Assembly: GCA_035687895.1 (NCBI GenBank)
Contig: DASRUE010000294.1
Span: 1-18,716, forward strand
Reading direction: 5' to 3'
DNA: 18,716 bases
From: JAERML01 sp035687895
GTDB taxonomy: Bacteria > Bacteroidota > Ignavibacteria > UBA10030 > UBA6906
Shown here: positions 7,084-15,142 of the stretch, one piece after another
How positions within the stretch are numbered: the stretch's first letter is position 1
Layout: the number at the start of each line of letters is the position of its first letter
Program-made: the position numbers and the translations under genes
Notes under the pieces: generated by a model
Database searches by the model: none
Seen by the model: the letters and a program-made list of their open reading frames with translations, nothing else
What the model was told of the DNA's origin: nothing

Positions 7084-7394
7084 CGCCCGTCAAGGAACCC
7101 TGCAGCTAGTTGTGAGAATGTCCCTCCCAGCTGCCATCCAGTTGCAAACCGCACGGATATTTCTTAACTTAGCGATAGGTATTTCAGGGGTTGAATGAGG
7201 GAAAGATTTATTACCTCATATATCGTGTCTTGCAAGCAAATCAATGCCATAGGTCCGGTTAACGATGGAGGTGCAATTAACTTCCAGAATGTATCTCCCG
7301 GTGTGGCCCGGGAGCCTGCCTGCTTCGTTCCCAACCGATGGCTCTTCAGTAGTAATCCACTTCCTAGTAGAAAGGTTGGAACGATCAGTTCAGT
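7084..7394 (+). other. Structured leader region upstream of rng, with a possible 67-codon upstream ORF
   Basis: No recognisable gene lies in these 311 bases. Two inverted repeats are visible. CTCCCGG (7295-7301) pairs with CCGGGAG (7308-7314) as a tight 7-bp hairpin. TCGTTCCCAACC (7325-7336) pairs with GGTTGGAACGA (7374-7384) as an 11-bp stem with one bulged C and a 37-nt loop. An ATG at 7195 after a CAGGGG tract opens a 67-codon frame that ends at 7398, overlapping the rng ATG by 4 bp (ATGA). Its product (starting MRERFITSYIV) resembles nothing I know, and its codon use looks less coding-like than its neighbours, so I do not call it a gene. I see no strong promoter; TTGCAA-N17-TAACTT (7142-7170) is a weak candidate. 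Confidence 0.4.
7295..7314 (+). promoter_or_regulatory. GC-rich hairpin in the rng leader
   Basis: Perfect 7-bp inverted repeat CTCCCGG/CCGGGAG with a 6-nt loop TGTGGC. No T-run follows, so it is not an intrinsic terminator. Its position about 80 nt before the rng start suggests a role in the mRNA leader. Confidence 0.45.
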
Positions 7395-9032
7395 ATGAGA
7401 AAAGAAATTATCATTAACGCGGCCGCGAACGAAACCCGGATTGCCATTACCGAGGACGGCCGGTTGGCGGAACTCTTTGTCGAGACTGCCAACAAAGAAA
7501 AAATGGTCGGTGACATCTATCTGGGCAAGGTGGCCAAGGTGATGCCCGGAATCAAGGCTGCATTCATTGACATCGGTCTGAACCAGGACGGCTTCCTCCA
7601 TTTCTCCGATATTGGCAATCGGCTGGAGGAGTACTCGGCAATGATAGGTGACGATGACGATGGGGAGGAAGAAGAAGAGACTGAGAAAGCGGCCATTGCT
7701 GAACCGGCTGATATAAGCGAGCAAGGTTCAGCTACCACCGAGGTTTCCCGCCCACAGCGACCGCCACCTTCCCATCGTCCCCGCGAACAGCAACGCCCAC
7801 CGCGAAGAGAAATACAGCTTCAAAAGGGACAGGATATTATTGTCCAGATCACCAAGGAGCCAGTGGGAAAAAAGGGCGTTCGCGTCACCTCGGAGGTCTC
7901 ACTTGCCGGCCGCTACATTGTCCTCCTTCCCTTTGATGGCAAGATCGGCATCTCCAAGAAGATCAGCAGTTTCAAAGAGAAGCGCCGTCTGCGCAAGATT
8001 GTCCAGAGCATACTCCCCGAAGGGTTTGGTGTCATCATCCGGACCGTTGCCGAAGGGAAGGACGATGTCTCATTCCGGAATGATCTTGAAGACCTGATTA
8101 AAACTTGGCGTGAGGTCGAGAAAACCGTCAAAACGGAGAAGGCTCCGTGTCTGCTGTATAAGGACATGGCGACGACTTCCAGTGTGATCCGTGATCTTTT
8201 CTCCAACGAGGTATCCCGGGTTGTCATCGACAGCAGAAAGCTGCACAAAGAGATCAGCGCGTACATCCGGTATACCTCGGCCCATTTGCTGGACAAGATC
8301 GAATTGCATAAGGACAAGCAGCCGGTCTTCGACAAATATGGTATTGAAAAGGAAATCGAAACAACCCTCAGTCGCAAGGTCTGGTTGAAGAGTGGAGGAT
8401 ACCTGATCATTGAGCCGACCGAAGCGATGCTGGTGATCGATGTGAACAGCGGGAGGTACGCGGCCAAGAAGGAGCAGGAACAAAATTCTCTCCGCACGGA
8501 CCTCGAAGCCGCGCGAGAGATCTGTCGTCAACTACGCCTCCGGGATATTGGCGGCATCATCGTTTGCGATTTCATCGATCTTGATGACGAGAGGAACAAG
8601 CGAAAGGTGTATGAAGAGCTCAAGAAGGAGTTCCGTAAGGATCGGGCAAAGGTCACGGTGTTGCCCATGACGGAGTTTGGGCTTGTGCAGATTACGCGAC
8701 AACGTATCCGTCAGTCGATCGTCCATAGCTTTACGGAGGCATGTCCGGCGTGCGGAGGAACAGGTCTTGTGCAGTCGCGCACGACGACACTGAATCAACT
8801 GGAGCGTTGGATCCGCAGATTCAAGACAGAAACCCACGAGTCGCGCTTACGACTTCTGGTTAATCCGGAAGTGGCTGCGACGTTGACCGACGGCGTAATG
8901 AACCGGCTCCGGAAAATCATGTGGAAGTACTTTGTCCTTATCACGCTCGAAGAAGATACTGCAATACCTGTTGGCGAGTTCCGAGTCATTTCCATCAAAC
9001 AGGGGAAAGACATCACGGACCAGTTCAAGTAG
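7395..9032 (+). CDS. rng: Ribonuclease G/E (Rne/Rng family endoribonuclease)
   Basis: Single-strand-specific endoribonuclease for rRNA and mRNA processing. The 545 aa length covers the RNase G/E catalytic core without the long C-terminal scaffold of E. coli RNase E. The S1 domain starts at about 38 (VGDIYLGKVAKVMPGIKAAFIDIG) and is split by an acidic then proline/arginine-rich low-complexity insert (about 85-140). In the DNase I-like domain, D349 in IDVNSG and D392 in CDFIDLDDE fit the two Mg-binding catalytic aspartates. CPACGGTG (C450/C453) is the zinc-link that joins dimers into tetramers. The ATG at 7395 has no good Shine-Dalgarno; the nearest purine tract lies in a predicted stem. gcvT begins 2 bp after the stop. 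Confidence 0.95.
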   Translation: MRKEIIINAAANETRIAITEDGRLAELFVETANKEKMVGDIYLGKVAKVMPGIKAAFIDIGLNQDGFLHFSDIGNRLEEYSAMIGDDDDGEEEEETEKAAIAEPADISEQGSATTEVSRPQRPPPSHRPREQQRPPRREIQLQKGQDIIVQITKEPVGKKGVRVTSEVSLAGRYIVLLPFDGKIGISKKISSFKEKRRLRKIVQSILPEGFGVIIRTVAEGKDDVSFRNDLEDLIKTWREVEKTVKTEKAPCLLYKDMATTSSVIRDLFSNEVSRVVIDSRKLHKEISAYIRYTSAHLLDKIELHKDKQPVFDKYGIEKEIETTLSRKVWLKSGGYLIIEPTEAMLVIDVNSGRYAAKKEQEQNSLRTDLEAAREICRQLRLRDIGGIIVCDFIDLDDERNKRKVYEELKKEFRKDRAKVTVLPMTEFGLVQITRQRIRQSIVHSFTEACPACGGTGLVQSRTTTLNQLERWIRRFKTETHESRLRLLVNPEVAATLTDGVMNRLRKIMWKYFVLITLEEDTAIPVGEFRVISIKQGKDITDQFK

Positions 9033-9034
9033 TC

Positions 9035-10126
9035 ATGTTGAATCACAAGCGAACAGCGTTTCATTCCATTCATCAGCGGCTCGGCGCGAAGATCGTCGAG
9101 TTTGCCGGCTATGAGATGCCGGTCCAGTATAATGGCATCATCGACGAACACAAACTTGTGCGCGAACGGGTGGGATTATTCGATGTTTCTCACATGGGCG
9201 AAGTGGAAATCTGGGGAAGGGATGCGCTTGAGTTTGTCCAGTGCATCACCGTCAACGATGCTTCCAAACTGACCGAAGGGAAGGTCCAGTACTCTGCAAT
9301 GTGCTACGACGACGGTGGCATCGTGGATGACCTTCTCGTGTACCACATGGGCGACCACTTCATGCTGGTCCTTAACGCTGCCAACATTGGTAAGGACGTT
9401 GAATGGATGCAACGACATACCTCAGGCGACGTGAAGTTGAAGAACAGGAGTGAGGATATATCCTTGCTCGCCATTCAGGGGCCCAATTCGCTGGCAACGT
9501 TGCAGAAGCTCACCTCGGCCGACCTGTCAACGATTGCGTACTACAATTTCATCCGGCACAAGCTGGCAGGCGTGGACATGGTAATCTCGCGAACAGGGTA
9601 CACGGGCGAGCTTGGATTCGAGATCTACTTCCCGTCCGATGTCGCCACGGGCGAGAGAGTATGGAACGCTGTCATGGAGGCGGGAAAAGAATTCGCCATC
9701 GGTCCGGTCGGGCTCGGCGCACGGGATACGCTCCGACTCGAGATGGGTTTCTGCCTCTATGGTCACGACATTGATCAAACGACCCACCCTCTTGAAGCTG
9801 GTCTCGGTTGGATCACAAAACTCGACAAGGGCGAGTTCATTGGGCGAGAAAGAATCCTAAAAGCGAAGCAGGATGGGCTGGCAAGAATGCTCGTTGGGTT
9901 TGCTCTCGACGAGAAGGCGTTCCCCCGGCAGGGGTACAATATTACCTCCAACGGTTCCTCGATCGGGACCGTGACATCAGGAATGTTCTCTCCCATGCTA
10001 GACAAGGGGATCGGCATGGGGTATGTGAAGAAGCAATACGCTGCGGCCGGCACGCCGATCCACCTTATGATTCGAAACAAAGAAATCGCCGCGACTGTTG
10101 TCCCGGTACCGTTCATCAAGAAATAG
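9035..10126 (+). CDS. gcvT: Glycine cleavage system T-protein (aminomethyltransferase)
   Basis: Transfers the methylene group of H-protein-bound aminomethyl-lipoate to tetrahydrofolate and releases ammonia. 363 aa, the usual length. The frame is open upstream to 8921 inside rng, but the family N-terminus (HxxLGAKIVEFAGYEMPVQY type) begins at MLNHKRTAFH, so the ATG at 9035 is the start. Signatures are GLFDVSHMGEVEI (47-59), GGIVDDL (94-100, with the catalytic aspartate), NAANIGKDVEW (114-124), RTGYTGELGFEIY, and GLGARDTLRLEMGFCLYGHDI read in parts. The other cleavage genes (gcvH, gcvP) are not nearby. It sits 2 bp after rng and 19 bp before the ComB-family gene, implying one transcript. Confidence 0.97.
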   Translation: MLNHKRTAFHSIHQRLGAKIVEFAGYEMPVQYNGIIDEHKLVRERVGLFDVSHMGEVEIWGRDALEFVQCITVNDASKLTEGKVQYSAMCYDDGGIVDDLLVYHMGDHFMLVLNAANIGKDVEWMQRHTSGDVKLKNRSEDISLLAIQGPNSLATLQKLTSADLSTIAYYNFIRHKLAGVDMVISRTGYTGELGFEIYFPSDVATGERVWNAVMEAGKEFAIGPVGLGARDTLRLEMGFCLYGHDIDQTTHPLEAGLGWITKLDKGEFIGRERILKAKQDGLARMLVGFALDEKAFPRQGYNITSNGSSIGTVTSGMFSPMLDKGIGMGYVKKQYAAAGTPIHLMIRNKEIAATVVPVPFIKK

Positions 10127-10145
10127 CTCTGGCGGAAAAGATTCT

Positions 10146-10913
10146 ATGCGTGTTGACCTCCATTTTACTCCTCATCAGGCAGACGATCTTTCGTTGCGCG
10201 ACAAGACCGTTGTGGTAGTGGACGTCCTTCGCGCGAGCACATCCATCATTACCGCCCTTCACAACGGCGCCAAGGAGATTATCCCCGTCACCACGGTGGA
10301 ACGGGCGGTGAAGATCTCAGGCAACCTCTTTGGTGATTATGTCCTGCGCGGTGGCGAACGGAACGGCAGGATCATCGAGGGCTTCAACCTCGGGAACTCT
10401 CCGGCGGACTACTCGGAAGATAAGGTGAAAGGCAAGGCGATTATCTTCAGCTCGACCAACGGTTCATTCGCCATCGACAAGGCTCGCTACGCGCTGCATA
10501 TGGTCGTTTGCGGGTTTGTGAACATCTCGTCTGTTCTTGAATTCCTCGTGCAGAAGAACCGGGATTTCACCGTCGTCTGTGCAGGAAACAACGGGATGTT
10601 TTCGCTTGAGGACTCGGTCTGCGCGGGGATGCTCCTCCATAAATTGGATGAGCGCGATGACGTGGAACTGGTCATGGCCGATGCGGCGATTGCTGCCACA
10701 CTCCTGTACAAGGGGTACAGCAAGAACATTCTGAAAATGATCAAGAACTGCGAGCATGGAAAGTACCTGGCAGAGATCGGCTTTGCTGATGACCTCCCAA
10801 TCTGCGCAGCGACTGACACCGTGCCGGCGCTGCCACAGTTTGTTGGTAACGTAATCAAGTTGAAATCGGACGCAGAGAAAAAGGAAATCGCCAAAGTTCC
10901 ACTTGTTTCGTAA
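10146..10913 (+). CDS. comB: ComB-family 2-phosphosulfolactate phosphatase
   Basis: Mg-dependent phosphatase family that converts 2-phosphosulfolactate to sulfolactate, a coenzyme M or sulfolactate pathway step. It is unrelated to competence ComB. 255 aa from the ATG at 10146. An alternative start at 10098 would overlap gcvT by 29 bp and adds 16 residues not typical of the family. Signatures are VVVVDVLRASTSIITALHNGA (22-42, read in parts), ERNGRIIEGFNLGNSP, IIFSSTNGS and VCAGNNGMFSLEDSVCAG, all characteristic of the ComB fold. comA (phosphosulfolactate synthase) and comC are not in the window, so the true substrate is open. Scattered bacterial homologues of this kind have no proven function. 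Confidence 0.85.
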   Translation: MRVDLHFTPHQADDLSLRDKTVVVVDVLRASTSIITALHNGAKEIIPVTTVERAVKISGNLFGDYVLRGGERNGRIIEGFNLGNSPADYSEDKVKGKAIIFSSTNGSFAIDKARYALHMVVCGFVNISSVLEFLVQKNRDFTVVCAGNNGMFSLEDSVCAGMLLHKLDERDDVELVMADAAIAATLLYKGYSKNILKMIKNCEHGKYLAEIGFADDLPICAATDTVPALPQFVGNVIKLKSDAEKKEIAKVPLVS

Positions 10914-10930
10914 CAACGGATACTCCTCCT

Positions 10931-13408
10931 ATGGCACGCGACATTCATACTCGGAATGAATTTGGCCCTCCGAAACGGGGCGCGGCACGAACCATGAAGG
11001 TTTCCGAACGGAAGAAATCGGTGCTGGCCATTCTTTTGATGGCTGTGGCGGTGTTGATGTTCCTCGCCCTCGTGTCATACGACGCCGGTGATGAAGCCAC
11101 TGCCGATGTGCGGTTGACCGATCTGATGAAGGTCTTCAGCGCCGATCCGGTTGTTCAGGCCAAAGCAGATACGGCACACAATTGGCTCGGGCTCGTTGGC
11201 GCGATCATCTCCGACTTCCTCATCAAGTCCACCATCGGATATAGCGTCTTCTGCGTTCCCGTACTCCTCATGGCGTTCGGATGGACGCTTCTGCGGAAGA
11301 GCGACCTGCACCGCCTCGTTGTTATCACCAACTACACAATCATTAGTGCACTACTTGTCTCCACATTCTCCGGATTGGCACGATCGATCCTCGGGCAGGA
11401 AAACATCGGCATGCCGTGGAGCGGTGTGGTGGGAGACTTTCTCTCGACGATTCTTGCGCAACTCCTGGGCCGGGCTGGTGGGGCGGTTGTCGTCGTGACT
11501 GGCATGCTTGTCGTAGCGGTGCTGGCGCTCGATATCGACCTGCATCTGATTGTGGAGAAAACCAGAGTGTTCGTGCTGCGATGCATGGACTGGGTTTCCC
11601 AGAAGAGGGATGCCTGGCGGGCTTCCCGCGCGGCGAGGGCTGATGAACATGAGCCTGTTCGTCCCTCCGTCAAGGCGCCAGTGAAGATCTCACGACCTCC
11701 CCTGGAAGAGCCTGTGGTCACCAAGGCCCCGGTCTCAATGAACAGAATACCCGTCTCAACGGAGCTGCGACAGGAGGAGAACGACGAAGGGGAATCATCC
11801 ATTCCGCAGTTGAGTTCCGCCCGTCAGAAAGAGGTGCGGCTGGAGATTGAGAAGAGGCTGCATGAAGAAGAGGTGAACTTCGATGATCGTCCTGCACCCG
11901 ACGTTGACGCGGCCACTGTCGAGGAGATTGACTACGTCTTCCCGTCCGTGGAACTGTTGGAAGCACCGCGTCCGGGAAAGGAAGATGTCGACGAAGAGGA
12001 GTTGAAAGCAAACGCGGACCTCCTGAGAGATACACTGTCGCAGTTCGATGTCGAAGTGGAAAGTGTGAGCGTCACGCCGGGACCTGTGGTGACACTCTAC
12101 GAACTTGTTCCGGCGATCGGTGTGAAGATCAGCCGGATTGTCAGTCTCGAGAACGATATTGCTCTTAAGTTGGCGGCAAAGGGAATACGGATCATGGCGC
12201 CGATCCCGGGCAAGTCGGCGGTGGGAGTCGAGATCCCAAATCATAATCGCGCACTGGTAACGATCCGGAGTATCATCAATTCCTCAAAGTTCCGCGACTC
12301 GTCCGCGCATTTGCCCATCGGCATGGGGAAGACCATTGCGGGGGAAGTGTTTGCGGACGACCTTGCCAAAATGCCCCATCTTCTGATTGCCGGCTCGACA
12401 GGCTCTGGCAAGAGCGTCGGCATTAATACAATCCTTGCAAGCCTGCTGTATCGCCTCCATCCCTCGGACCTCAAGCTTGTGATTATTGACCCGAAGAAGA
12501 TCGAGCTTGCACAATACGCGAAGCTTCGCAGTCATTTCCTGGCTGTCTCTCCAGATGTCGATGAAGACATCATTACCACCCCGCGCAATGCGGTGTTGGC
12601 ATTGAAGGGTGTGGAGTATGAGATGGAGAAACGGTACGACAGGCTCGCAGCTGCCGGTGTGCGCAACCTTGTGGACTACAACGAACGGGTGAAAAGCGGC
12701 CGCGTCAAGAACACCGATACCATCATTCACGCCAAGATGCCATACCTGGTCGTGATCATTGATGAGCTGGCCGACCTGATGATCACTGCCGCACGGGAAG
12801 TGGAGGAGCCGATCGCGCGCCTTGCCCAGCTTGCGCGGGCGGTGGGCATTCACCTGATTGTTGCGACACAGCGGCCATCGGTAGACGTTATCACCGGTGT
12901 GATCAAGGCGAATTTCCCGGCGCGCATTGCATATCAAGTTGCGTCCAAGACAGATTCCCGGACGATCCTCGACATGAACGGAGCGGAACAACTGCTCGGC
13001 AACGGGGACATGCTTTACCTTGCGAGCGGCAGTCCGAAACCCGTCCGTCTGCAGAACGCATTCATTTCCACTGACGAAGTGGATTCGCTGATGGACCATA
13101 TTGGGAAACAAAAGGGGTACTCGAAATCCTTCACCCTTCCATCCATCGTGGAGAAGAAGAGGAGTGCAGAAGGAAGTGGTGCCGGCGATCGTGATGAACT
13201 TTTCGAGGAGGCCGCGCGATTAATCGTCCGTCATCAACAGGGTTCGGTCTCCCTCTTGCAACGACGGCTCAAGGTGGGGTATTCCCGCGCCGCTCGTCTT
13301 GTGGATGAACTTGAATCGGCGGGGATTGTGGGACCCTTCGACGGCAGCAAGGCAAGAGAGGTGCTTGTCGATTCAGAGAGTGAATTGGATGTGATACTTA
13401 ACGGCTAA
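10931..13408 (+). CDS. ftsK: DNA translocase FtsK
   Basis: Septum-anchored, ATP-driven double-stranded DNA pump that clears the chromosome terminus and helps resolve dimers at division. 825 aa, a compact FtsK/SpoIIIE form. Four predicted N-terminal membrane helices lie between about 28 and 200. A charged, variable linker (about 210-340) follows, then the alpha domain and the RecA-like motor. Walker A is AGSTGSGKS (487-495, K494) and Walker B is VVIIDELADL with D611/E612. The last roughly 65 residues form the winged-helix gamma domain (DELFEEAARLIVRHQQGSVS, then LQRRLKVGYSRAARLVDELE) that reads polar guide sequences. The ATG at 10931 gives the longest form; an internal ATG at 10994 (MKVSERKK) is also possible, and neither has a clear Shine-Dalgarno. 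Confidence 0.97.
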   Translation: MARDIHTRNEFGPPKRGAARTMKVSERKKSVLAILLMAVAVLMFLALVSYDAGDEATADVRLTDLMKVFSADPVVQAKADTAHNWLGLVGAIISDFLIKSTIGYSVFCVPVLLMAFGWTLLRKSDLHRLVVITNYTIISALLVSTFSGLARSILGQENIGMPWSGVVGDFLSTILAQLLGRAGGAVVVVTGMLVVAVLALDIDLHLIVEKTRVFVLRCMDWVSQKRDAWRASRAARADEHEPVRPSVKAPVKISRPPLEEPVVTKAPVSMNRIPVSTELRQEENDEGESSIPQLSSARQKEVRLEIEKRLHEEEVNFDDRPAPDVDAATVEEIDYVFPSVELLEAPRPGKEDVDEEELKANADLLRDTLSQFDVEVESVSVTPGPVVTLYELVPAIGVKISRIVSLENDIALKLAAKGIRIMAPIPGKSAVGVEIPNHNRALVTIRSIINSSKFRDSSAHLPIGMGKTIAGEVFADDLAKMPHLLIAGSTGSGKSVGINTILASLLYRLHPSDLKLVIIDPKKIELAQYAKLRSHFLAVSPDVDEDIITTPRNAVLALKGVEYEMEKRYDRLAAAGVRNLVDYNERVKSGRVKNTDTIIHAKMPYLVVIIDELADLMITAAREVEEPIARLAQLARAVGIHLIVATQRPSVDVITGVIKANFPARIAYQVASKTDSRTILDMNGAEQLLGNGDMLYLASGSPKPVRLQNAFISTDEVDSLMDHIGKQKGYSKSFTLPSIVEKKRSAEGSGAGDRDELFEEAARLIVRHQQGSVSLLQRRLKVGYSRAARLVDELESAGIVGPFDGSKAREVLVDSESELDVILNG

Positions 13409-13427
13409 GGTGCCGAAGGGATAGGTT

Positions 13428-14063
13428 ATGAAACGACTGTTGTTGATGGCGATATTGATGGCGGCATGCGTTGGCATTGTCCACTCCGAAGATTCGGCCC
13501 AGGACGTTCTGGAACGTATGAAGAAGAAGTATGACTCCATCTACGATGCCCAGTTCCGGTTCTCGCAGAAGGTGAAGTTCGAGATGGCAAGGACTGAACA
13601 ACTGGTGAGCGGAACATTGCTGCTGAAGAAGGAGAACAAGTACCGCGTCGAGCTGGAGGAACAAACGATCGTAACCAACGGAGAGACAGTCTGGTCGTAC
13701 TCCCTGCCGAACAACCAGGTCCTGATCGACCATTTCAAGATGAACGACAGGACATTCTCACCGGAGCGGATTCTCACCGGTGCGCCGGAGGATTTTGCGG
13801 CGACAGTTGTGGGGAGGGAAGCACTGGGAAAGAGCTCAGCAATCATCCTCAAGCTGGTGCCGCGCGATGACCAGGCATTTGTGAGAACGATGAGAATCTG
13901 GGTTGATGACGGTACGTGGATGATTCGCAGGGTCGAGCTTGTCGATGCCAATGGGAAGGAAACCCAGTACACGGTGAGCGATGTCAAGATCAACATTGGA
14001 CTCCAGGATTCGCGCTTCACCTACCAGATTCCAGAGGGAGTCGAGGTTGTTGATCTCCGCTAA
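13428..14063 (+). CDS. lolA: Outer-membrane lipoprotein carrier protein LolA
   Basis: Periplasmic chaperone that shuttles lipoproteins from the LolCDE transporter to the outer membrane. 211 aa. The N-terminal signal peptide MKRLLLMAILMAACVGIVHS probably ends near residue 20; C14 after MAA is a poor lipobox, so a soluble periplasmic product is more likely. The mature part shows the LolA pattern: AQDVLERMKKKYDSIYDAQFRF, then QLVSGTLLLKKENKYRVE, NGETVWSYSLPNNQV and a C-terminal MRIWVDDGTWMIRRVELVD. An AGG-containing tract lies shortly before the ATG. It follows ftsK by 19 bp, the same ftsK-lolA neighbourhood known from E. coli. Confidence 0.9.
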   Translation: MKRLLLMAILMAACVGIVHSEDSAQDVLERMKKKYDSIYDAQFRFSQKVKFEMARTEQLVSGTLLLKKENKYRVELEEQTIVTNGETVWSYSLPNNQVLIDHFKMNDRTFSPERILTGAPEDFAATVVGREALGKSSAIILKLVPRDDQAFVRTMRIWVDDGTWMIRRVELVDANGKETQYTVSDVKINIGLQDSRFTYQIPEGVEVVDLR

Positions 14064-14105
14064 CGCATTTCTGCTCCTCCACGCCTCCAGTACACTGCGG
14101 ACGGT

Positions 14106-15137
14106 ATGACTCCTCGTTCCCGTACGACCCTCAAGTATCTTCTGAGTGCCTTCCTCACGGTGGTCTTTCTTGTCTTTGCATTTAAAGGAACGGATCTCGA
14201 CAAGCTCTATCTCTCAATGAAGGGGGCCAACTATTGGTGGATGTTGGTCATGTTTATTTGCCTGATGCTCAGTCACCTGTTTCGTTCCTGGCGCTGGCGC
14301 TACCTCCTCGACCCGATCAAACCGAATATCGGGTTGCGGAATCTTTTCTCGGGCTTGATGATTGGCTATCTGGTGAACAACGTGTTGCCTCGCGCCGGTG
14401 AGTTGGTTCGCCCATACACCATAGGCAAGCTCGAATCTCTCCCGAAGAGCGCTGCTCTGGGGACCATTGTTGTGGAACGACTGATGGACACCGTGTCGTT
14501 TTTATTTCTCGTGGCGATCATCCCGCTGGTGTATTCCGGTCCGCTTGCAGCCACGTTTCCATGGCTCCAGGAAGCGGGAACGATTCTCTCCGTTGCGACC
14601 ATTGCATTCCTTCTTGTGATTGTCACTTTGATGATGCGACGGGATTGGACGGATGGCTTATTGCGCATGCTGGGGAGGATCCTTCCCGCGTCGTTCTCCC
14701 GAAGGCTTGATACAATCACGCATTCCTTCCTGGACGGGTTTCTCTTTCTGAAGCACCCGCGAAATTTTGTAAGCATTCTGGTCCTCAGTATCCTGATTTG
14801 GACTCTGTATGTCATGATGATCTATGTTTCTTTTTTCGCATTTCACCTTCAGCAGCTCGGATTAGGCGCTGCAATCGTTGTGCAGGCGATTTCCAGCATT
14901 GGGGTGGCAATTCCCACACCCGGTGCCACAGGAGGATACCATTGGTTTACGTCGCAGACTCTGACACGCTTGTTTTTCGTTCCCGATGAAGTCGCATTGA
15001 GTTTTGCAACAGTCACTCACGCCGTAGGGTATATCGGTGTTACGGTATTCGGTCTTTACTTCTTCCTTAAGGACCATATCAATGTGAGGGAAGCGGTAAG
15101 CGATACCCCTGGTGAAAGGAAAGGAGGAGGTTCATAA
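14106..15137 (+). CDS. Flippase-like integral membrane protein (LPG synthase TM/UPF0104 family)
   Basis: Multi-pass inner-membrane protein of 343 aa with about eight hydrophobic helices, including 11-27, 43-58, 127-145, 158-176, 220-248 and 303-321. Family signatures are NNVLPRAGELVRPY (91-104), VVERLMDT (122-129) and PTPGATGGYHWF (270-281). This family includes the membrane half of MprF lysyl-phosphatidylglycerol synthase and proteins annotated as AglD-like or flippase-like. There is no soluble aminoacyl-transferase domain, so it is not a full MprF and would more likely move a lipid across the membrane; that role is inferred. It lies 42 bp after lolA and 5 bp before the next gene. The basic C-terminal tail is short. 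Confidence 0.85.
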   Translation: MTPRSRTTLKYLLSAFLTVVFLVFAFKGTDLDKLYLSMKGANYWWMLVMFICLMLSHLFRSWRWRYLLDPIKPNIGLRNLFSGLMIGYLVNNVLPRAGELVRPYTIGKLESLPKSAALGTIVVERLMDTVSFLFLVAIIPLVYSGPLAATFPWLQEAGTILSVATIAFLLVIVTLMMRRDWTDGLLRMLGRILPASFSRRLDTITHSFLDGFLFLKHPRNFVSILVLSILIWTLYVMMIYVSFFAFHLQQLGLGAAIVVQAISSIGVAIPTPGATGGYHWFTSQTLTRLFFVPDEVALSFATVTHAVGYIGVTVFGLYFFLKDHINVREAVSDTPGERKGGGS

Positions 15138-15142
15138 CGTTC

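Noticed and set aside
7102..7134. GCAGCT/AGCTGC inverted repeat downstream of ffs
   Set aside because: Six base pairs around a 21-nt loop with no T-run; too weak to call a terminator or regulatory element.
8921..9034. An N-terminal extension of gcvT starting inside rng
   Set aside because: The added residues do not fit the GcvT family, which begins at the ATG at 9035, 2 bp after the rng stop.
12284..13111. A 275-codon open frame on the minus strand
   Set aside because: It is antisense to the ftsK motor domain and has a histidine/arginine-rich composition typical of a shadow frame.
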